Shown piece after piece: positions 7,833-16,180 of a stretch of DNA of 64,000 nucleotides. This DNA is from Lachnospiraceae bacterium (GTDB lineage: Bacteria > Bacillota > Clostridia > Lachnospirales > Lachnospiraceae). Under the pieces are notes generated by a model. It did no database searches. It was not told the origin of the DNA and saw only the letters and a program-made list of their open reading frames with translations. The position numbers and the translations under genes were made by a program. The stretch covers positions 42,732 through 106,731 of the forward strand of contig JAGAFR010000040.1 of NCBI GenBank assembly GCA_017612555.1, in the 5' to 3' direction. Numbering within the stretch: the first letter of the stretch is position 1; each line of letters opens with the position of its first letter.

Positions 7833-10682
7833 ATGAAAATTAAAAAAACTATGGCTGTCATCATGGCACTTATGCTGTGCCTGACAATACTTGTGCCGGA
7901 AGTCATGGGTATCACGGCACTTGTCAGGGCAGAAGACATGGACGATGATGATTACGATAATCCTGATTATTCCTATGATTCCGATTATCCTGATGATCCG
8001 GATGATCCTGATGACCCCGATGATCCGGATTATCCGGACGATCCTGATCCGACACCGACACCGACGCCGACGCCGGACCCTACTCCTGATCCTGCAGCCG
8101 AAGAGGCGGCAAAGAAACAGGCAGAAGAGGCGGAAGCGGCTCGAAAAGCAGCAGAGGATGCCGCCAAAAAGGCAGCCGAAGAAGCGGCGAAGAATTATTC
8201 TCTCGTTGTCACAATGAACGGTGCTCCCGTTTCCGGCATAGATTTCGGAACAGCAGGTATCGGTGAGCAGAGGGACTACAGAGAGATATATGTTACCAAC
8301 GTCGGCTCGGTACCCGTGGATCTGATCACGACCAAGAACGGAGATGCGGACGGAGCATTTTCCCTGACGCTGAAAGGTGATCTGTCCCATCTTGATCCCG
8401 GAGATGCGGCCAAGTTCAACCTGTCCATGAGAGACGATCTTGGTGCGGGTAACTATGACGGAATGTTCCTGTTCGGAGCAAAGGCCGATCCCGGATTCGA
8501 TAAGGCCATAGGTCTTAAGGTTAAGGGTACGGTCGCAGGAAAACCTGCCGGTCCCGTATCGATCGAGATCACTCCGCCTCATATAGTTCTGTCGCCCGGA
8601 GGTATATGTGATTTTTATGCGGATGTCAGAGGTATCGGTGATTTTGATCACTCGGTAAACTGGAGCGTTAACGGTGCAAGATCACGTCAGACACGCATGG
8701 ACGGCGGGGAACTCATTGTAGGTGATAACGAGACATCAACGAATCTGACGGTCATCGCGACGAGTGTTGCCGATTATTCCGTAATGGACTATGCATTGGT
8801 TGATATCCAGCCGGATTGTTTCAATGTTACGGCATATGCGGATCCCGGCGAAGGAGGAAATGTAACGGGCGGCGGCGCGGTCTCACCCGGTGCTTCGGTC
8901 ACGCTGTCAGCGATACCCGCCAGAAACTATGTGTTCAAGGGATGGAAACGGGACGGCAAGACTGTTTCGACCAGTACGAACTACAGGATAGACAATGTAT
9001 CATCCAATATCCAGGTTGTTGCAAAATTCCAGCGGAATTCTGTAGTCATCAAGCTTGGGGTAAATGATTCCGACGGCGGAAGCGTATCCGGAGGAGGTTC
9101 GTTTGATTATGGTGATTCGACCACAATTACAGCCAAGGCATATTCAGGATATACGTTTACCGGGTGGAAGGAAAACGGAGACATAATCAGCCGGGATTCA
9201 TCATTAAGTCTTAACAATATCACCGGTGACCGCCAGCTGACAGCTGTCTTCAAGAAGAACAGATATACGGTGAACCTTGTGGTAAATCCCGTTAATACCG
9301 GTGATGTCAGCGGAAGCGGTACATATAATCTCGGCGACAGCATCACGATAAATGCTTCGCCAAAAGCCGGATATAACTTTACCGGATGGTACGTTAACGG
9401 ACAGGCTGTAAGCCGTGACAAGCAGTACAGGATCAGTAATATTCAGCAGGATTACACACTTACGGCTCAGTTCGAGAAGCAAGGCACGGTAACGTATGAG
9501 ATCTCTTCGGGTGTAGCAACTACCGGAGGGTCTATTTCGCCAAGCGGTAAGATATATGCCGCCAAAGGATCGAATATCACATATACCATTACGCCCAAGT
9601 CGGGATTCGCGATCCTGGCTGTGGCGGTTGACGGCGCTCAGGTAGGGCCTGTCGGCACTTATACATTTACCAACGTTACCGGCCCTCATATGATAGTAGC
9701 CGCATTTGTACAGACAGATGCAGGCAAGAAGGCTGCCGAGTCAACCGGTACTCCGACGCAGGAGAATAAAGTTCAGGTGATCCCCAAGACCGAATCCAAT
9801 ACCGCGACTAAGACTTCAACCATCAGTATCAACGAAGCTGCAAACGGTGAGGGCGGGGACAATTACGTTGAAGAGATGAACCTTGACGATGTGCATATAC
9901 CTTCCGATGAGGAGCTTGGAATAAGTGAAGAGAATATGCAGGAAGAAGCAGACAGCAGTTCTCCGATCTCGCGCGAGCTGGGTGTGTCTATGAGTGAAGT
10001 TGAAAACATGGTGTCCAGCGGCAATATCGTTCCGGTGTTTGATGCCGCGCTTCATACCGGCGAACTGGCCGAGTATGCCGTAAACGATCTGGCTCCCGCC
10101 GACAGGGATCCGAGCCTTCCGAACCTTAATGAAGTTGTGGAAAAAATGTTATCCAATGATGAGATACTCGCCATGGCCAAAGGTGATACGGTGGATGTTT
10201 CCGTCAGCCTTACCAGAATGGAAGCGGATGAATCAACCAGGAAGACGATGGAAGGGCATGTGGGGCATAAACCGCTTCAGTATTTTGACCTGACGATCTT
10301 AAAGACAATGGACGGACTTACTTCGAAGATCAACGAAACCCCCGTTCCGCTTGAGGTTGTTGTAGAGATCCCTGATGAGATATACGCTAAAGGAAAGACA
10401 TATTCTGTACTGCGTCTCCATCAGGGGAGCATCACGGTGCTCCCGGATCTTGATGATAACCCGAAGACTATCACGTTCAGGACCGACAAGTTCAGTTCAT
10501 ATGCGATTGCACAGGAGACAGTCAAGTCGAGCACACTTGTCAACTGGGTTGTCGCAGGCGCGGCGATAGCATTCGGTATAGCGTTCACATGTCTTCTCAT
10601 TCTGGTGATACATCAGGCAAAATGGAAGAAGGCAAGAAGGCATGCCGCAGCGCATGGACATGCGCATCCACACGTACAGTGA
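7833..10682 (+). CDS. Giant surface protein with InlB-type beta repeats and C-terminal anchor
   Basis: A 949-residue secreted protein. A signal peptide of about 33 residues is followed by an Asp/Pro-rich spacer (DDPDDPD units, then PTPTPTP and PDPTPDP) and an Ala/Glu/Lys-rich helical stretch with repeated AAEEA. An Ig-like region comes next. Three clear repeats and one divergent repeat of the bacterial beta-repeat type (GGxVxGGG...GxxVTLxAxPxxGYxFxGW, encoded about 8820-9700) follow, a design shared with Flg_new/InlB B repeats. A Thr/Asn/Ser linker, a globular C-terminal domain and one transmembrane helix (encoded about 10530-10605) end in a basic, His-rich tail (HAAAHGHAHPH). It is probably an adhesin-like or wall-spanning protein. 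The function is unknown. It has a strong GGGGAGG site and its own promoter. Confidence 0.8.
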   Translation: MKIKKTMAVIMALMLCLTILVPEVMGITALVRAEDMDDDDYDNPDYSYDSDYPDDPDDPDDPDDPDYPDDPDPTPTPTPTPDPTPDPAAEEAAKKQAEEAEAARKAAEDAAKKAAEEAAKNYSLVVTMNGAPVSGIDFGTAGIGEQRDYREIYVTNVGSVPVDLITTKNGDADGAFSLTLKGDLSHLDPGDAAKFNLSMRDDLGAGNYDGMFLFGAKADPGFDKAIGLKVKGTVAGKPAGPVSIEITPPHIVLSPGGICDFYADVRGIGDFDHSVNWSVNGARSRQTRMDGGELIVGDNETSTNLTVIATSVADYSVMDYALVDIQPDCFNVTAYADPGEGGNVTGGGAVSPGASVTLSAIPARNYVFKGWKRDGKTVSTSTNYRIDNVSSNIQVVAKFQRNSVVIKLGVNDSDGGSVSGGGSFDYGDSTTITAKAYSGYTFTGWKENGDIISRDSSLSLNNITGDRQLTAVFKKNRYTVNLVVNPVNTGDVSGSGTYNLGDSITINASPKAGYNFTGWYVNGQAVSRDKQYRISNIQQDYTLTAQFEKQGTVTYEISSGVATTGGSISPSGKIYAAKGSNITYTITPKSGFAILAVAVDGAQVGPVGTYTFTNVTGPHMIVAAFVQTDAGKKAAESTGTPTQENKVQVIPKTESNTATKTSTISINEAANGEGGDNYVEEMNLDDVHIPSDEELGISEENMQEEADSSSPISRELGVSMSEVENMVSSGNIVPVFDAALHTGELAEYAVNDLAPADRDPSLPNLNEVVEKMLSNDEILAMAKGDTVDVSVSLTRMEADESTRKTMEGHVGHKPLQYFDLTILKTMDGLTSKINETPVPLEVVVEIPDEIYAKGKTYSVLRLHQGSITVLPDLDDNPKTITFRTDKFSSYAIAQETVKSSTLVNWVVAGAAIAFGIAFTCLLILVIHQAKWKKARRHAAAHGHAHPHVQ
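7975..8095 (+). repeat. Asp-Pro / Thr-Pro coding microsatellite
   Basis: Tandem GATCCTGAT/GATCCGGAT-type units and then CCGACA/CCGACG units encode a DDP spacer and a TP spacer in the surface protein. Such tracts can change length by slippage. Confidence 0.7.
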
Positions 10683-10706
10683 ATAAGTTTACACTGATAT
10701 AAAAAG

Positions 10707-10738
10707 AGAGAATCACGGATGTTTATCCGTGATTCTCT
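10707..10738 (-). terminator. Terminator overlapping the stop codon of the small protein gene
   Basis: A perfect 14-bp stem (10707-10720 with 10725-10738) with loop GTTT. On the minus strand the stem is followed by CTTTTT, giving a good intrinsic terminator for the small gene at 10723-10872, whose TAA stop lies at the loop. It may also end transcription of the surface protein from the other side. Confidence 0.75.
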
Positions 10739-10872
10739 GCTTTAGTATACTCTTCGTATTCTTTGCGGAGCTTTTCCTGATCCGCTTCGCCGAGCCCGTC
10801 AAATATCAGCTTAGCCGCATCCATTGTCTGGCCCAGTCTTTTGATCGTAAACAGCCACAGTTCAAAATTCAT
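10723..10872 (-). CDS. Small 49-residue protein of unknown function
   Basis: An unrecognised small gene. The protein begins MNFELWLFTIKRLGQTMDAA and ends KAENHG; it is probably helical, with an amphipathic N-terminal half and a charged Lys/Glu C-terminal half, and has no cysteines or membrane segment. Three things support it as real: AAGGAG lies eight bases before the ATG at 10872, a promoter (TTGCAA, 18 bases, TATAAT) lies just upstream, and the stop codon falls in the loop of a perfect terminator. The whole unit is self-contained. It sits downstream of, and in the same direction as, the tRNA-dihydrouridine synthase gene. Confidence 0.7.
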   Translation of the reverse strand: MNFELWLFTIKRLGQTMDAAKLIFDGLGEADQEKLRKEYEEYTKAENHG

Positions 10873-10928
10873 ATCGTCATCTCCTTGCTGTCATCGGTTA
10901 ACCCCTTAACAATTTGTCACCTGCCTTG

Positions 10929-10958
10929 ATTATAACAAGTCTTCCCGAGGTTTTGCAA
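10929..10958 (-). promoter_or_regulatory. Promoter of the 49-residue protein gene
   Basis: Minus-strand TTGCAA (10958-10953), an 18-base spacer and a perfect TATAAT (10934-10929). The predicted start is about 50 nt before the small gene. It lies just outside the end of the dihydrouridine synthase gene. Confidence 0.55.
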
Positions 10959-10960
10959 TA

Positions 10961-11944
10961 TCACATTTCCGGCGGTATGTGCATCGGAAGTTTGTCTTTG
11001 GCAGACAGTATTGCGTCCTTATATTCGCTTTCATGTTTTGCCTTGATTATCTCTTTGAAGACCTGACGGCGAGTTTTTTCATCTTCAATAAGACAGGTCG
11101 TGTATGACCATACTTCTTTCATTTTTGCAAGTGCGTTCCCGGCTCCGCAGTCATTCCTGTATGATTCAAACAGATCTGTCAGAAAATCATACAGTTCCGC
11201 TTTTGCGGTCACCTTACCGGTACGTATCTGCCTGAATATTCCGGGATTGATAACGGCGCCTCGTCCTATCATAACTGCGGTGATCTTTCCGCCATATTTT
11301 TCTGTCAGGTTGATGAAGTCTTCGGCGGTGTATATGTCTCCGTTATAAACGATGTTTCCCTTAAGCCTGTCACAGGCCATGTCAAACATCTCCATGCGTG
11401 CCGAGCCGTTGTACAGGTCTTTTTTAAGCCTTGGATGAACGATGATCTCGGAAAAAGGGAACCGGTTCAGTATTTCTGTCACCTTCTCAAAATCCGATGT
11501 GTCATTGAAGCCGACGCGTGTTTTGACGGATATGTGAAGATCCGAATGATCATTAAGGACACTGCCGGGTCCGTTAAATATCCCGTCGAGGAGGCGTTCC
11601 ATGAGCTCGGGAGATCGCAGTATGCCGCTTCCTTTATACTTGGCGGCTACGGTATTCGAAGGACATCCGAAGTTGATGTTTATCTCTTTGTAACCAAAGT
11701 CCGCGATCAGTCCGGCACCTTCGTTAAAGAGTTCGAAGTCGTTGGTCAGAAGCTGCGGCACAACAGTAAGGCCTTCGTTATTGGAAGGTGTGATCTCGCG
11801 GCTGCTTCTTGTCTTCATTATCCTGTTGTCCGGGGATATGAACGGAGTGAAGTATTTATCGACACATCCGAAATGCTTTGCCAGCGTGTTCCGGAACACA
11901 TATCCCGTAAGCTCCTCCATCGGAGCAAGATAGAGTTTTATCAT
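10961..11944 (-). CDS. tRNA-dihydrouridine synthase family protein
   Basis: A 327-residue flavoenzyme of the Dus family, which reduces uridines in the tRNA D-loop using FMN and NAD(P)H. The N-terminal LAPMEELTGYVFR block, the catalytic cysteine C94 in NFGCPSN and the ITAVMIGRGA phosphate-binding block are visible. It is similar in length to bacterial DusB/DusC-type enzymes, but I cannot assign the modified position. It is divergent from the BspA-like gene, with about 100 nt between the two starts. Confidence 0.9.
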   Translation of the reverse strand: MIKLYLAPMEELTGYVFRNTLAKHFGCVDKYFTPFISPDNRIMKTRSSREITPSNNEGLTVVPQLLTNDFELFNEGAGLIADFGYKEININFGCPSNTVAAKYKGSGILRSPELMERLLDGIFNGPGSVLNDHSDLHISVKTRVGFNDTSDFEKVTEILNRFPFSEIIVHPRLKKDLYNGSARMEMFDMACDRLKGNIVYNGDIYTAEDFINLTEKYGGKITAVMIGRGAVINPGIFRQIRTGKVTAKAELYDFLTDLFESYRNDCGAGNALAKMKEVWSYTTCLIEDEKTRRQVFKEIIKAKHESEYKDAILSAKDKLPMHIPPEM

Positions 11945-12049
11945 AGCGGATACGATTCTATCATATATTGCCTTTTATTGGCACCTGTTTTGTGATATAG
12001 TGACAAAAGGTTGTTTGCCGGCTATGTCAGGCCTAAGGAGGGCACGATC

Positions 12050-15000
12050 ATGAAAATGAAAAGATTGTTGGTTGGTATTATTTGTGCGAGTATGGCGGTT
12101 GCACAGCTGCCTGTAAATGCATTTGCGGGAACTCTTGATTTTGATGAGGAACCGGAAGTTGTTGCAGTTGAAGAAGAGCAGGAGCAGGATACATCCGGAG
12201 ATCCTTCGTATACATGGGAAGGATTCAGTTATTACTATGACAGCAACACAAAGACCCTTACTGTGGAAGGCGAGGGTGAATATCCGGGAAGCTATCTTCT
12301 GCACAACGATTATGTTGACGGTATTATTTCAAATGTTGATAAGATCGTACTTAATACAAAGGGTGCTTTAAGTGCATATCAGCTTTTTATCAGTCTTGAT
12401 AAAGTAAAAGAGATAGATCTGAGCGGCTTTGACACCGGTAATGTTACGGATATGTCTGAGATGTTCAATGAATGCAGATCTCTTAAGAAAGTAAACCTTA
12501 CCGGAGTTGACACAAGCAAGGTAACGAACATGTACTGGATGTTCTGGGGATGCGAATCTTTGGAAGAAGTTGATGTTACCGGTTTTGATACAAGCAATGT
12601 GACCAGTATGGAAGGAATGTTTTGTCAATGCTCTTCGTTGGAAACATTGGATCTATCGAAGTTCAACACCGGAAATGTTACGAATATGTGGGACATGTTC
12701 CGAGAATGTAGAAGCCTTATTTCACTTGACCTTTCAGGGTTTGACACCTCTAATGTTACGAATATGGGGTGCATGTTTGGATATTGCGAAAATCTTACGA
12801 GTCTGAAGGTTTCCGGATTTAATACCGGGAATGTAACCAATATGCAAGACATGTTTGAAAACTGCAAAAGCCTGCAAATGCTGGATCTTAAGAGCTTTAA
12901 TACAGATAACGTTAAAAATATGGCAGGAATGTTCGGGGTTTGCGCATCGCTTGAAGACCTGGACCTGACTCCTTTTGATGTGAGCAACGTAGAAAAAATG
13001 GATCATATGTTTGCCGGCTGCAGTTCGTTAAGGTTGCTGGATCTTTCGTCATGGGATGTGTCCAAAGTAAACAGTTTTAATTATTTTTTAAATAATTGTA
13101 ATAACCTTCAAACTTTCAAAACTCCGTATAATAACAACAAAGATTACACTCTTCCCGTAACTATGACAGACCAGAACGGCAAAAAGTATATTAAGGGAAA
13201 TACTCCGGTTAGGACCATAAACTCCCTTACACTTAGTGCAATCGGAACTCAGGAGGGCCCGGACAAACCCGGGGATGCAAACTATGCTCATAAGCTGACC
13301 TTAAGCAATGCTTCGGACTATAACAGTGTTGTGATCAGGGGCAAGAATGTATATAAAGGTGATTCTGTAGGGTTTAACGATGGAGACCGTATTGTGGTCA
13401 CCGGTCTGGGTCTTGGAACCGGTATGGACAAAAACTGGTCAACATATATCGTTAAATGGTCTTACAAAGGAGATAAAGAAAGCGGTTACGAATATGGCGA
13501 TGGTTATACCCATGACGGAGGTTTGTTTGCACTGAACCCGACAGAAGATATTGAACTTACTGTCGAAGCCAGACGTATACCTGTAAGCGCGATAACCGCA
13601 AAAGGAAAGCTGGATGGGGCATATAATGTTACAGCCAATGCAGCATCCAAGAAGGGAAACTATATCAATCTTTCCAAGCATAAGGCAGATACAAAGGTAA
13701 CGTTTGCGGTTAAGAAAACAGGAAAATTGAATTATGAGATCGCGTCGGATGCTGCGACGATCAAGTTTGGTGCCGGGAATCCCGAGCCCGTCTCTTTAAC
13801 CAAAGAGAAGAACAGTTACAGCTATGTGATCCCGTTTATGGATATTGCACAGTTGGCATACAGTGATACTCCCGCCATAGAGTTTACGACAGCTGTTGCC
13901 GCAAAACTTCCGGCACCTACGGTAAAGGTTACATCATCGACCGATATAGATGAGACGCTGTCTCTTGATGTTCCGAAGGCAGCAAAGGGATTGTCCAAAC
14001 TGTGGTACAGGATTGAAGGAAAAGCTAAAGTTGACAAGAACAAGCCCCTTCCGGAAGGAATGGCTGAATCGGTCGGCCCCCTTTATGTACCGGCAAGCGT
14101 TACTTCGCTGACCGTTGATCTGACTGCAAAAGAGGGAATGGAATCCGGAGACGGAGCACCTCAGAAGTATGATTTTACGGCAACGCTTCTTCAACTCGAG
14201 AACGAGCCTGAGCATTCGGATAAGCCTCTTACCGACAAGAATGTTGTTGAGGGAGCGGATGGCGGAAATGTTGTCGGAGCAAGCCCTGAAAAGAAGGTAA
14301 GCGGTAGCACGAAGAAGCCCGGCTATGAAGAGAAACTCGGACTTAACAAGAAACAGACAACCTTCATATGCGGAGAAGGCGGAGATGACGGTATCCTTCT
14401 TGCAACAGCTAAATACAGTAAGAACACAACGTTCAGGTCACTTGCGTATGCCAAGATAGTAAATACAGCAGGAGAAACAGTAAAATCGTCAGATAATGAG
14501 GATGATTCCAAAAAGATCCTTCTGGATGGTGACAGTATAATACTGGAGACTACAGATGATCTTACTCCCGGCAAGTATACGCTTAGCGTGTTACCTGTCA
14601 GTAAGGTGGGAAGTCAACTACCCAAGGCAGCAACGCTTGCACTTACGGTCAAACAGGGAATTGATAAACTGACTGTTTCTGTACCGCAGCAGTCATATGT
14701 CAAGAAAGCCAAGAAGGCACTTACGATAAAGCCCACGGTCACATACAACGAAGGAGATAAGACCAAGACTCCCGCAAATACGAAGCTTAACTGGGAAGTT
14801 CTTGATGCGGATGGTAATGTGTTAACAGATGCCAGTCCTCTTTATGGAAAGGTAACGATCAATCAAAAGAACGGAACGGTAACGGTTGCAAAGGATCTTG
14901 TCGTATCGGGTGATGCGAACGCATACAGATTTATGATCATGGCTACGGCAGCAGATTATGCGGATAATATGGCAAGTGCCAAGTCCGGGGTTATTGAATT

Positions 15001-15376
15001 GACTGAGGATATTACCGGCCGCGCCGAACTGAAGATTCAGATAGTACATCACAGAGAGGAGCTTACAAAGAATGCAAAGGTTTCCGACAGAAGTTTTGTT
15101 CCTTTAAGCGGAGTTGTTAAGAGCAATGACGGGAAATACTATGTGACCGGAAACGATATATTCTTCAGAATCAACGACAAAGAACCCGAATTCATTTATG
15201 ACGTAAGATTTATTTATGATGGGCATGAATACAGAGGAGGTACAGAATATACTGATGGTGTTGCCACGTACGATCTTGGAAAAACTGTTCCTCAGAAGGC
15301 TATAAAAGAGAATAAACCGTTGTTACTGGAAGTTATAATTGACCCCAAACCTGATGATTGGGTCGGAGATGAATAG
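12050..15376 (+). CDS. BspA-like leucine-rich-repeat surface protein
   Basis: A 1108-residue secreted protein. The start at 12050 follows AAGGAGGG with good spacing and begins a signal peptide (MKMKRLLVGIICASMA...). Encoded about 12375-13100 are eight to nine tandem 24-residue repeats of the DUF285/BspA type, with the pattern GFDTSNVTNMxxMFxxCxSL. An InlB-like or Ig-like region and several beta-sandwich segments follow. Encoded about 14321-15010 is a module (beginning GYEEKLGLNKKQ and ending near AKSGVIELTED) that recurs in the SGNH protein at 61 kb. There is no LPXTG motif and no C-terminal helix, so anchoring is unclear. It is probably an adhesion or surface-binding protein; ligands are unknown. 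Confidence 0.85.
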   Translation: MKMKRLLVGIICASMAVAQLPVNAFAGTLDFDEEPEVVAVEEEQEQDTSGDPSYTWEGFSYYYDSNTKTLTVEGEGEYPGSYLLHNDYVDGIISNVDKIVLNTKGALSAYQLFISLDKVKEIDLSGFDTGNVTDMSEMFNECRSLKKVNLTGVDTSKVTNMYWMFWGCESLEEVDVTGFDTSNVTSMEGMFCQCSSLETLDLSKFNTGNVTNMWDMFRECRSLISLDLSGFDTSNVTNMGCMFGYCENLTSLKVSGFNTGNVTNMQDMFENCKSLQMLDLKSFNTDNVKNMAGMFGVCASLEDLDLTPFDVSNVEKMDHMFAGCSSLRLLDLSSWDVSKVNSFNYFLNNCNNLQTFKTPYNNNKDYTLPVTMTDQNGKKYIKGNTPVRTINSLTLSAIGTQEGPDKPGDANYAHKLTLSNASDYNSVVIRGKNVYKGDSVGFNDGDRIVVTGLGLGTGMDKNWSTYIVKWSYKGDKESGYEYGDGYTHDGGLFALNPTEDIELTVEARRIPVSAITAKGKLDGAYNVTANAASKKGNYINLSKHKADTKVTFAVKKTGKLNYEIASDAATIKFGAGNPEPVSLTKEKNSYSYVIPFMDIAQLAYSDTPAIEFTTAVAAKLPAPTVKVTSSTDIDETLSLDVPKAAKGLSKLWYRIEGKAKVDKNKPLPEGMAESVGPLYVPASVTSLTVDLTAKEGMESGDGAPQKYDFTATLLQLENEPEHSDKPLTDKNVVEGADGGNVVGASPEKKVSGSTKKPGYEEKLGLNKKQTTFICGEGGDDGILLATAKYSKNTTFRSLAYAKIVNTAGETVKSSDNEDDSKKILLDGDSIILETTDDLTPGKYTLSVLPVSKVGSQLPKAATLALTVKQGIDKLTVSVPQQSYVKKAKKALTIKPTVTYNEGDKTKTPANTKLNWEVLDADGNVLTDASPLYGKVTINQKNGTVTVAKDLVVSGDANAYRFMIMATAADYADNMASAKSGVIELTEDITGRAELKIQIVHHREELTKNAKVSDRSFVPLSGVVKSNDGKYYVTGNDIFFRINDKEPEFIYDVRFIYDGHEYRGGTEYTDGVATYDLGKTVPQKAIKENKPLLLEVIIDPKPDDWVGDE
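12375..13100 (+). repeat. Tandem 72-bp coding repeats (BspA/DUF285 units)
   Basis: Eight to nine degenerate 72-bp units encode the NVTNM...MF...C.SL leucine-rich repeats. The units differ in sequence, so they are old duplications under protein-level selection rather than a recent expansion. Confidence 0.8.
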
Positions 15377-15384
15377 GCTAGAGT

Positions 15385-15624
15385 ATGAGTAAATTCAAGT
15401 GCCCATGTTGTGGGTATCATACATTGCCGAACGCCGGCGCTTATGATGTTTGCCCGGTATGCTACTGGGAAGATGACCCGGTTCAGGAGGACGATCCGCT
15501 GTTTGCCGGTGGCGCTAACGATCTGTGCCTGGAAGAATGCAGGAAGAACTACAGGTTATACGGTGCCTGCGAGGAAAGATTTCGTGATAACGTCAGGAAA
15601 CCTTTCCCGGAGGAAGATTTATGA
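15385..15624 (+). CDS. CPCC-family cysteine-rich small protein
   Basis: A 79-residue protein of the Cys_rich_CPCC family. FKCPCCGY near the N-terminus and DVCPVCYWEDDP make a probable zinc site. The C-terminal half (GANDLCLEECRKNYRLYGACEERF in shape) matches the family pattern. Its stop overlaps the ATG of the next gene (ATGA, 15621-15624), so the two are translationally coupled. The molecular function of the family is not established. Because its partner looks like a toxin domain, an immunity or chaperone role is possible; this is inference from context. Confidence 0.75.
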   Translation: MSKFKCPCCGYHTLPNAGAYDVCPVCYWEDDPVQEDDPLFAGGANDLCLEECRKNYRLYGACEERFRDNVRKPFPEEDL

Positions 15625-16001
15625 ATAAAAGAATGAGGATCCTGCTGGGCACGATTATCGGGATCGCTGCCATATGCATGGCAGGTTGCATCGGACCGAA
15701 GACGGAACACCGGACGGATCAGAATATACAGACCACACTTACCTTCAGGAATGCCCGCCTCCTTAACGATCATTATGAGAAGCATGGGAAGGAAATGGGG
15801 TTTGCTTCAGCCGAGGAGTACGAGAAAGCGGCAGCTGCCGTGGCTTTGGATCCGGGTGCTTTACACAAAACCGAAGCTGAGGACGGAGACGACGTTTATT
15901 ATCTTAAAGCGACCAATGAATTTGTCATAGTATCTACAGACGGGTATATCAGAACGTATTTCAAACCTGATTCGGGAATAAAGTATTTTAACAGACAATA
16001 G
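15621..16001 (+). CDS. Lipoprotein with a polymorphic-toxin-like C-terminal domain
   Basis: A 126-residue protein. The N-terminus is a lipoprotein signal with lipobox MAGC, so it should be anchored outside the cell. The rest is one small domain with the order NDHYEKHGKEMGF, then SAEEYEKAA, then EDGDDVYYLKATNEFV, then DGYIRTYFKP, ending YFNRQ. From memory this arrangement (a KHG histidine, then GD, then a GxIxTxFxP ending) is found at the C-terminal ends of polymorphic toxins with RelE/barnase-like RNase folds. That resemblance needs a profile search. It is coupled by a 4-nt overlap to the CPCC gene. A strong hairpin terminator follows. Confidence 0.6.
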   Translation: MNKRMRILLGTIIGIAAICMAGCIGPKTEHRTDQNIQTTLTFRNARLLNDHYEKHGKEMGFASAEEYEKAAAAVALDPGALHKTEAEDGDDVYYLKATNEFVIVSTDGYIRTYFKPDSGIKYFNRQ

Positions 16002-16045
16002 AATAACTAGATGAGTTGCTTGAAGAGTATTCAGAGGTCAAATGC

Positions 16046-16105
16046 GGCTATAATTCGCTTTATATCGGTATTCTATATAGATTAAGCGAATTATAGCCTG
16101 TTTTT
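16046..16105 (+). terminator. Perfect 15-bp hairpin terminator
   Basis: Arms 16046-16060 and 16084-16098 are perfectly complementary (GGCTATAATTCGCTT and its reverse complement) and are followed by TGTTTTTG. The 23-base loop can itself pair. It ends the CPCC/lipoprotein operon. The same TATAATTCGCTTA word appears again at 16131-16143. Confidence 0.7.
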
Positions 16106-16130
16106 GCTTGAAGTCCGGCATATTCTGGAT

Positions 16131-16174
16131 TATAATTCGCTTAAAGAATGAAAAAAACATAGATTAAGCGGAGG
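16131..16174 (+). promoter_or_regulatory. Repeat-derived hairpin over the ATPase ribosome-binding site
   Basis: A third copy of TATAATTCGCTTA (16131-16143) is followed at 16165-16170 by TAAGCG. CGCTTA (16138-16143) can pair with TAAGCG, which runs directly into the GGAGG ribosome-binding site (16170-16174). Pairing would cover the start of that site. The TATAAT inside the word could also serve as a -10 box. Confidence 0.4.
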
Positions 16175-16180
16175 ATACGC

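Noticed and set aside
7788-8651. A 287-codon minus-strand frame
   Set aside because: It is the antisense of the Asp-Pro and Ala/Glu-rich spacer; its protein is an Ile/Arg repeat artefact of low-complexity coding DNA.
12375-13100. CRISPR-like direct repeats
   Set aside because: The 72-bp periodic units are degenerate and encode leucine-rich repeats in frame; there are no constant repeats with unique spacers and no cas genes.
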